A stretch of DNA of 64,000 nucleotides from Branchiostoma lanceolatum (taxonomy: Eukaryota > Chordata > Leptocardii > Amphioxiformes > Branchiostomatidae): assembly GCF_035083965.1 (NCBI RefSeq), contig NC_089722.1:23458142-23522141 (forward strand). The letters are read 5' to 3'. Each line of letters begins with the position of its first letter. The first letter of the stretch is position 1. Position numbers and translations under genes: made by a program. This document shows, piece by piece, positions 36,814 to 47,100 of this stretch. The notes beneath the pieces are model-generated. The model worked only from the letters and a program-made list of their open reading frames with translations, had not been told where the DNA came from and did not search any database.

Positions 36814-37345
36814 GGTGGCACTGACAGTATCACCGTGTCTGACCTAACATGTAAATGTAAATAAATACATGGTTACATATGAATAAATTTGTATAAAAAC
36901 ACATAAGCGTATTACATGTATGATGCAAGGTTCAATGATGCAAATTATGAACATTGTGCCTGCCATTCTACGGTGTACCCAAGGAGCTTATATTTCTAGC
37001 AATGGCAAATTTTGGAATAATTATGAATGTGCTCCTGCCGTCCTGGCATGACATACTCGCAGCACATTATTCTGCGCGCGGCAGGGCAACAAATTGAGAA
37101 GGGTAACCAAATTTATCCAGCTCCGCCCCCCTCCCCAGGTTCCCATGATTTTGACAGTCTTGCCCACGGTTTCTGGTTCTGGGCTCATTCAAGCCATTAA
37201 ATTTTCAGCTAACTTCAAACTACTCTCTTAATGTGTTGCTGAGAATAAGACTGGACGTTTACCTGTTTTTCGGCGTGTTGTTCTGCTCTTTAAAAGTTTG
37301 AATTCCCGCCAACATACCCGGAAGCCGCCATTTTGAAAACACTCT
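36814..37345 (-). promoter_or_regulatory. POT1 5' UTR intron and probable core promoter
   Basis: Read on the minus strand, CAAAATGGCGGCTTCCGG (37318-37335) joins a YY1-type element and an ETS site, a pairing common at TATA-less housekeeping promoters. A GTAAAC donor after ACAG (exon end 37263) and a TTAG acceptor at 36844-36845 fit a non-coding first exon (about 37335-37263) spliced to 36843 just before the ATG at 36813. Confidence 0.5.
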
Positions 37346-38138
37346 TGTGTGGTCACAAATATGCAAAGTAGTTTTTCAGAAACGTCTATAAGTTTCGTCT
37401 GTGAGTTTTTACAGAATCTAACGTTGTGTCATTCTGATAGACGTAGCATATATAACAAATTTCATTGTGTGGTAGTTCATTGTTTTGGATATAAAGGTAT
37501 ACAGATGCAGACCTTTAAGCTTTCCCAAATATGCAAATTTTGTCGTATACCAGTATGCACAGTTTAGATGTACAGGTGTGCATTATACAAGAGGATGTTG
37601 GGTTGGAGATCTGTTTGGACTAACTTAGTAGATGTGTATAGGGTTCGGTAGTAGGGGAAGGTTGATAAGATATGCTCAAGTCTTCGGTATGTGTTTTAAT
37701 GCTTTTGTGATTTCCTTACTGTGGAATAGCATACATGCATGTTTGCTTAGACCCGGTCAGGATGAAAAAAAGGCTGTTCATAACACACTTTCAAAACGAA
37801 ACTTGACCTTTATTGAATATGATACAGGAAAAAATGAGAAAGATTACAGCTTATATGTATCTAATTTGGGTATACCAAGGAACTTGGGAACGGGCAGCAC
37901 TGCTCTTGATATTCCATACTGTTTACAGCATTTGTCCATGCCAGCTTTAATATTTTTCGTTGTAGTAAAGTCCTAGCTTATTAAACCACGTGCGAAACTG
38001 AAATATTATAGTATGTATCACTTATTACTTTCTATATACATGTATAGTGGCAGACCGATTGTGAACCAGATAGGACCAACATTTTAATTATCTCTAATAA
38101 AGGAAGATAGATGTTGTAATGTACAGATATTAAAGTCT

Positions 38139-41100
38139 CTAGGAGTCCTGTATCACACGGGACATCGTCTCTCCATCCTCTTTCATCGGAGGTTCGGCCG
38201 TCGGATGCAACTGACTGGTTTCCTGATAATATCGCCTCGTGTAGAAATAAAACAGGATGATAGGAAAGATGGGCAGACAGAGAAGCAGGTGAAACATGAC
38301 CAGCAGTGTCACCCAGCCTGCGCCCTTCCCCCGCACGCTGAACCAGGCGTACCCCGGCCGCCTGTACCAGGTCCCCGTACAGCACACCTCACAACACTCG
38401 CAGCACGAGGTCTCCGTACCAGCTTCTATCGACGACAAGGGATCTCTGCAATAAGAAGTGAAATATTCTGTTAATTAGTAAACTTTCGAGCGAAAATTGT
38501 AATTTCAGGCGGTCAAAAGTCCTGGGCGGACTATATCAGTCGCTTGCTGACAGAAAATCACATAATACTGAAAATTGATAATATGAGTTTGCCGCGTCCC
38601 CAATTCCCGCTAATTTGTTCGACATGTCGATAGCGGTCCTCGTGATAAAATCTAGCGTCTAATACTATGAAGCAATATAGGGTCATACAGTAGTAACTCT
38701 TGCTACGCAAGTGATCACCACTTACCTGTGTTGCAGAGTTGTGGATCCATGGTTTTGTTGAAACGTTTGAGCATCATCATCAGCCGCTGTTGTCTTAGCC
38801 TCGGCCCGAGCCTATGTAACAAGTAAAGATTTTTAACAAAATCGTGATACATGATTCTTCTTAACGATACAAAGTCAATTCGATACAATTACATGGAAAG
38901 ATTGTATATAAGGTTTAGTTTGGTGAGCCCTGTCATTTGGTTCACGATTTATCCCCTCTTTTTTCCGGCGGAGGCAAATGTAATAGGCCTTTAGTCAAAG
39001 ATGAGCAACAAAATATTCACAATAAACCCAAAAAAAATTCACAGTGCAAGTTAGTAGATACTGTATTGAGCACCTGCGTCTATTCTTCCACCACATATGG
39101 TTTTTCTATTAGCCTGTTATCCAAACCTATAGATAGGCTGTTATAGCTCCCGAGTATTCTCTGCGGAGAGGATACTCGGGAGCTATAATAGGTTTGGATA
39201 CCATGCTAGTTGACTTCGCCAAGAAGTCTATGTTTTGACGCTTGTCTGTGTGTCTGTTAGTGAACAGAATAAGTCGAGAACGCCTGGATGGATTGTTGTC
39301 GTATTTGGTGTGTTGATGTGTATGTGGGAAATCTCAAGATGATTAGATTTTGGGCGAAGTACTTTGCATAATTAACGAGAAAAGTGTAAAAATGTGTTAC
39401 ATTGTATGAGTGTATACTAGCTCCATGGGTGCCAGCTGGAACGTGTTACTTGTGTAGGGGAAGTGTTACTGGTGTAGTAAGGAGATATTCCCATTGGGTC
39501 AGGGGTGTTTGACTGTGAAGCCTGGCTGGCACAAATTGGCTTCTCACTGACTTTCAGATCTTGATCTTGTGAAATTGCACTGTTCCTCAAGGCAAGTAGT
39601 TACCTTCGCCGAGAAGGTTATGCATAAGGTAGCGTTTGTATGTATAAGAAGACCAGCATAACTCAACAATGCCTGGATGGGTTGTCTTGATATTTGGTAT
39701 GTTGGTAGGTCTTGGTGAGACCTGAAGATGATTAGATTTTGGGCCCCCTAGCGGCTTGTTAAAGTACTGCAGCGGAAATTCCTGTTTTGATATCTCATGT
39801 TTTGGATATGCTATGGAACCGACTTTTGAGTGGTAGATAGCTCTTTGGAAAGAGAGTAAAAGGTATCGGTTTGGACACCCTAGCGGCATTTTCTGGGACT
39901 GCAGTAGCAGGTTTTGCTTCAGACTGTGAAAGGGAATAACTCAAGAAGGGCTTGATGGATGGTCATGCTTTTTGCTAAGTGCACTATTAGCTTGAGTGAT
40001 GATTTACATGATTTAATACTTATTATGCAAATCAGTATCTAATTTGCATAACTAATGATGAAAATTGATACATCCTCCAAATTCCATAATAGGACTCTCA
40101 AACATGTGACATGACCGAGGAAGAGAGAAATAGTAATAAATATCAACTATGCAAATGAAGACCTCTTTTGCATAATTAATGAGAAATACTATAACTCTAT
40201 AACTTATGTGGTGCTTTGTTTGATTGGATGATAATGATGCAAATCAGATTCTAATTTGCATAATTAATGAGGCAATTTAAAAACCTGCTGTGTTCCATGA
40301 TATGACTATTCAAATATGCAAACTTGTAACTGAGGTAGATAGGAATGTTGATAGATAGAAAATATGCAAATGTAGACTAATTTCTATAATTAATGTTAAA
40401 CTGCTATAATTCCATACTAGTTAATGACGGCAATTTCATACTTGTGTCGTTTGGAAGTAGTGTGAATGTGAACACCATTGAATCAAATTATGCTAATAAG
40501 GAGCTTATTTGCATAATTGATGATAAATGTTAGCATAACCCTCTTTGTTTAGCTCATAGTCATAGTTTGGACAACTTATGTTATTTGGGTGAAGACGACC
40601 AACTGGTATGATTCATAATTGATGAGAAACACTCCCAATACGTCAGTCATAAAAGTTAAGATCATTTGGCGAAGTTATGAGGTCGTAGAACTCTTGTTAT
40701 TGATGAGAAACACTCCTAATACGTCAGTCATAAAGGTTAAAATCATTTGGCGAAGGTATGAGGTCGTGGAACTCTAGTTTTCTATCGAGTGACTTTACTT
40801 TTGGTAGAAACTCACCCTAGTTTCCTCAGCAGCCTTTGCCTGTTCCTTGAAAGCCTGAGCGAGGAAGTTTATCTCTATCTTCAAGTCTGCGTAGTTTGTC
40901 TGCAACTTCTTGAGTTCTTCATGATACTGATCGAAAGAAAAAAAAGTAAACATGACATTTGTCAAAATGTTATTGAACTTTGTCATTGAATTCGTTGAAT
41001 ACGATACACGAAACTTTGACATCGTTTCCAAATGACATTTTAACACTGATAGCTATATAGGTGACAAATTTGTCATTCAGAAAAAGATCAAACGTTACGC

Positions 41101-44100
41101 TAATGTACGTATGTAATAGTTAACTCACACTTTTATCAGTGCTGTCATCTCTATTCTTCATGTCTTGTCGAATATTCTCCAAGTGGGACTCCATCTCGTG
41201 CCTCAACTCTCCGTTCAAAGTTTTCAGGTCCTCCTTAACATTGCAAACGAGTGAAATACGTACTCATGGAAGACATTGTTTTAAACCAAGTGCCCAATAA
41301 AACGTCAAACGCAACAGAACAATGATTCTACAATCATTCAATCGACCCTCACTGGGCTAGATAATGATGAATGATCATGAAACTGTACGGTAGGCCTTTT
41401 AGTTTTGTATTTGTATCGAATTGGCCGACCTAGCAAATCCAATCTTTCCGATGATTCTGCAGATAGCTCTTTTGGTTGGCAGTAACGTTACACAGAATTG
41501 TTGGTAGGTGAAAGTGAAGATAATGATAATGGGCGGCCATAATACCATTGCCATGTTCATCTGTTGTACGTGGTCGCTGAGCTGACCGGATGTGTCGTCA
41601 CGCGTGTGCTCTTCCGCCGTCTGCTCTTTGATGTCCGTCAGCAGCTGTCTGGTCTGCAGCTGTTCTTCCAAAACCTGCTGCTGCTTGCTGTGAACCTCTT
41701 CTAGCAACCTGCGTGAACGAAGTCGAGCTTGTTCATCTTTTAAAGTCTTTAAAGTCACAACGTACAGTGGTGAATAAATATCAAACGACGCCGTCAGCGA
41801 GAGAAAAACACGGCTAAAACGCCCATGGTATTTATCCAAGATAATTTATCACACACTGTAAAGTCAGATACCTCATATGGACGGTTTGAGTACTGTACTA
41901 TATCAAACGTGACATTAGCAAACTGTCGGCAGCATTAGAGATTAAAAACCTCTCGCTAGTTTCTCATGTGCTTCACACAGTGAAACCTTCAGTAACATAT
42001 TAACAGCAATCATATGTATAGTTACATGTATACAGTATAACGTTACGCACTTGTCTGTTGTCCCCACACTCTCCTTTGTTTGTTGAGCCTCCTGTTCGCT
42101 CTTCTCCTGTACCGTCTGCTGGAAGCCCTTCAGCTGTGCCGAGATCTCGTCCTTGATCTCTCGGCGCTCCTCCTCGAGCAGACCGTCCAGCTTAGCGCGG
42201 AAGTCCTGGGCAGTGTTCGTCACGCTGAAGTTCACCAGCTCACGAACCTTGTCTACGTCAAATGATTCCTTCTGTTGGAAAAATAGCCTATCTTAGTTCC
42301 AGCACAAGTAAGGGATTTCACATTCCTTCTCTCTAAACAGTGTTGACTTCCCTCCGAACTTGAGATAGCAACATATTTGCTGATAGTGTCTTGTTGAATA
42401 AATTGATTATAGTATTCGAGTCATGGCAATTGAAAAGCTTGGCAACGGAGTAGGAAAGATATGTAGCTTTTGTCTTGTATTTGTTTAAGACAAGGGCATA
42501 TAAACCATTTATACTGATAGAGTCCTATTTGATAGCTTATATGTACATTGCAAAGGGTATTTACCGACTCGGATGTCAGTGATGCCGTGTCTACTTCTGC
42601 CTCCGTCCCGACATCTGAAGTCTTCCTTGCCGACCTGAGTCTTTTGCCGTCTGCACTTTTCTTACGACTCTTCTTCAACGTCTTGATCTGTCTCTTCAAG
42701 TCACCAATGTCCTTCAAATACCTAAAATGATAACACAGCCGGTTAAGTTTGCTGGCTTTTGTGTGTTTTTGTTGGAGGAGAAGAAAACAAGATGTACAAA
42801 TTGTGGGAAATGGATAAGCCAATAACAGAAGTAACTTGGGAATGAATTAATTAATTGATAAAGGAAGGATTGGATTGGATTGGATGGACAGAAGGAATGA
42901 AGGAGTGACGTACTTGATCAGGAGAGACTCCAAAGGGCTGTAGTTAATCTTCGGCTTGACCTTGACCTTCTTGGCATCCGAAGCGAAATCGAGCGACCTT
43001 CTTGTGTCCCTTAGCGACTTCTTAGACGGATCCACGTTTACAATGAAAGCCGTCTTTGAATTTCCCGTCAGAACCCTCTTCAGCAGCATAGTCAAACTGC
43101 TGCGCCTGAATTTGAAATCCTGGCGGTTTTTAACGGACAAATCTCGGATGACTTCTTTGAGGTGCAGGAGGGACATGTTGATGTTGGCTCCCTCACGGAG
43201 ACCCTCGGCGTCCTTGTTGACTTCGCCTGCGGTCTCACTCCCTGCCAGATCCACGAGATACAGCTCTCCCGTACGGCCTGATTCTATTCCCTCTTTGTGG
43301 AGAATGCTCACCACAACCTAGAGTGGAAAAAGAACAGTTTATAAACAACTCTTAATTCCAATATGACTTTATCAATGTGGACGCACAGCATCTTTTCTGT
43401 CATCTCGAGACAACTATATACGGCGCTAACGCTTTACTTTAATACATTTCGTACTACCAGTGACAGCCGGGAACAGACCGACTGGCAACCTAGAAAAGAT
43501 GGGTGACGACAGGAGAGACTGTGGACACCCAGGAAAGACTGGGACCCGAGGCAAACGGGCCCGCAGCCCAATCTTGCAGCCTGCTTGAAGTCTTGTAGGC
43601 ACTCAAACCATTGCACCTTTTGACATGACGGAAGAATACCCCCAGGAGCTTCCGAGAGGGGGGGCGGAAGAGAGCTCCGTTGGGACAGACCTAAGAACGA
43701 CGACTCGGACTGATCCCGGACCAACGATTCCCGGTACAACGTGTATTTGTGGTAAAACCTGCAAGAATAACAGAGGTCTTAAGATACACCAAACAAAGAT
43801 GGGGTGCTTGCAGAAACAGAGAAACCTCGATCAACGCTCGAGGCCGCGAGGCCTTGGTGAGACGGAGGAAACCCAGAGGCAGGAGGCAAACCACAGCCCT
43901 CAGGGTATCCAAGGGAGAGGTCAGCACCTAGCAGGCACCCAGGGATCCAGTCCAGTGGTGAGGGAGTCGGTTGGCCGCAGTAGTAGTGAACCTAGGGTAG
44001 AAGAGGCTGAAGAGCCGAGGAAAGGACGTGTAAAATGGCCCCAGAGCAACGCGGAAAGGCAGTGGGAGCAGTTAGATGACGATCTGGAAAGTGTTTTGGA

Positions 44101-47100
44101 AAGTGTACTAGCAGGGAGCGCAGAAAGGAAGCTTGAGGCATTCGTGAAAGTCGTGTACAACATGGGTCTGGAGAGATACGGAGAGATAGAACTAGGGAAA
44201 GGAAGACCTCAGAACAATGTACCGAACCGCAGAGAGAGAGAGAAGCAAAAGATAAAGAAAGATCTCAAGGCCTTGAAGAAGAGATGGAAGAAAGCTAGCC
44301 ATGAAGAGAGAGATGCGTTGAGTTCACTTAGAGAAGAGCTTCGTGCCAGGCTGCGTAGCCTGAGTAATGCTGAGAGAACCAGAAAGAAGAGACGTCAGAA
44401 GGAGAAAAAGCGTGCAGAGTTCGTGTCGAACCCCTTCAGATTTACAAAGAAGATACTTGGTGCCAAGACAAGTGGGAGGCTAACGTGTAGCAGGGAAGAG
44501 GTGGAGAGTTACCTGCAAAAGACGCATGGTGACACAGAGAGAGAAACACCACTGGCTGATAGACCTGCAGAAGAGTTCCCAGACCCAGAGCAACCAACTA
44601 GGGAATTCGACTGTAGCGAGCTGAAGTTAGCAGAAGTGAGAGAGGTGATTAGGAAAGCAAGGGCAGGATCGGCACCGGGACCGAGTGGAATACCCTACAG
44701 GGTGTACAAGAAGTGCCCGAAGCTTACAAAAAGGCTCTGGAGTCTCCTGAAAGTAGTATGGCGAAAGAAGAAGGTGCCGCAGGGATGGAAGAGGGCAGAG
44801 GGAGTGTTTTGCCCGAAACAGGAGAACGCTGACAGAATAGAGCAGTTTAGGACCATATCCCTCCTGTCAGTAGAGGGCAAGATATTCTTCGCGATTGTAG
44901 CTAAGAGGCTTCTGGAGTACATGATGGCCAATGCCTACATTGACACTTCCATTCAAAAAGGTGGCGTGCCTGGCTGTTCGGGATGCCTGGAACATACAAG
45001 CATACTGTCCCAACTCATCCAAGAAGCTAAAACTGGAAAGAAGGATCTAGCAGTAGTCTGGTTAGACCTGGAGAACGCCTACGGCTCTGTCCCACATCAG
45101 TTGATAAAAGTAGCACTGGAGAAGTACCATGTCCCGGCAACAATACGCCACCTGATTGAACAGTACATAGACGGGTTGAAGATTAGATTCACCGTAAATG
45201 GTCACACAACTTCCTGGCAATGCCTGCAGAAGGGCATCATTACTGGATGCACTATTTCTGTGATACTGTTCGTCACGGCTATGAATCTGTTGATGAAACC
45301 AGCTCTGTCCCAAGCTAGAGGGCCGAAGACCAACTCTGGGATAAGACAACCGCCCCTGAAAGCCTTTATGGACGATTTGACTGTGACTACGGAAAGTGTG
45401 ATCAGTGCTAAGTACATGCTCAGAAGCCTAAGCAACGCAGCCAGCTGGACACGAATGAAGTTCAAGGCCAAAAAGTGCAGGAAGCTGGTGATGCGGAAAG
45501 GGAAAGTATGTGACAGGATACAATTAGAGATCCAGGGAGAGAAAATACCAAACATAGCAGAGCAACCGATTAAAAGCCTGGGGAAAAAGTTTGATGCAAC
45601 ACTGGGTGATAAGAACAACGTGGAAGAATTCAAACAGCTAGTACGCAGAGGGCTGGAAGCCATAGAAAACAGCGAACTCCCAGCAAGATACAAAGTTTGG
45701 TGCTACCAACATGGCCTGTTACCGAGGGCAGTATGGCCAATGTCCTTGTATGAAATCCCCCTTACAGCAGTGGAGGAAGTGGAGAGGTTAGTGAGCAGAC
45801 ACTTGAGGAAGTGGTTGGGTGTGCCGCCGGCCTTAACGAATATAGGACTGTACAGCAAGTCTTCAAAACTGCAGTTACCGTTAACATCGATTGAGGAGGA
45901 ATTCAAAGTAGCAAAGGCTAGAGCCCAAGTGATGCTGCAAGAGAGTAGGGATGAGAAGATCAGTCAGGCAGGGATAAGGCTAAGATCTGGAAGGAAATGG
46001 GCAGCAGCAGAAGCAGTTTCAGAGGCAACAAGCAGACTAAGACACAAAGATATTGTCGGAGTGGTAGCCCAGGGAAGGAGAGGGCTGGGAGCAGGAAAAG
46101 AAGGTAGCCAGAGCTGGGGCAAAGCTAACCCGAGACAGAGGAGAGAGATGATCCAGAAAGAGGTTAGGCAGAGGGAGGAAGAGAACCGGAGAGCTCGAGC
46201 AGTAGGTCAAGGGGTCCAAGGTGCGTGGACAAGATGGGAGTGAGAGGAGGGTAATGTGGAAGGAACTATTGTTTAGGGAACCCCTGAAGACAAGATTCTT
46301 GCTGAAATCTGTTTACGACCTTCTGCCAACAGCTGCCAACTTGATGAGATGGGGAAAGAGAGAAGAAGACAAGTGTGAGCTCTGTGGGAAAAGAGGAAAC
46401 CTGAGCCACATCCTAACAAGTTGCCAGGTAGCACTTAGCAGAGGGCGGTACACATGGCGCCATAACCAAGTACTAAAGGCCATAGTCAGTGCAGTGGAAG
46501 AAAGGATGAAGGTCAAGGGGAGAAAACAAGGTCCGTTCATCAACTTCGTCAGGGAAGGAGAGAAAGGAAAGACTAAGGGCAAACAGAGAGAACAACTAGG
46601 AATCTTGGCGTCAGCAAGCGACTGGATGTTACAGGCTGACGTAGGAAAGCAGCTGGAATTTCCAACAGACATTGTAGCAACAAACCTAAGACCTGATTTG
46701 TTGCTTATTTCTAGGAAGACAACACAGCTGGTGATCTTGGAACTTACGGTCCCTTGGGAAGACCGGATAGAGGAGGCACATGAGAGGAAGCTAATGAAGT
46801 ATCAGGAGATTGTAAAGAGTGCCAAGGAAAAGGGGTGGAAGGCACAGTACTTCCCAGTAGAAGTAGGATGCCGTGGTTTTATAGGTCAGTCCCTGTGGAA
46901 GGCTCTGGGCGCTCTAGGAGTAGTAGGAAAGAAAAGAAGAGAAGTGACCAGAAAGATAGCAGAGACAGCCACCGACTCATCCTACTGGGTATGGCCACAG
47001 AGGTCCAAGAACTAGGAACACCCGTCGAGCAGCGCCCGGCCAGCGCTGTTGCCCCGCCGCCCGGAGGAGTACTACTTGTAGGGGCGAAACTCCGAGGAAG

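Noticed and set aside
37632..37976. ORF of 114 codons right of the POT1 promoter
   Set aside because: No family resemblance. A transcript from a two-way promoter is possible but a protein is not supported.
41942..42235. Separate small gene with a coiled coil
   Set aside because: It is the in-phase CARD-kinesin exon 42051-42271 read into its intron.
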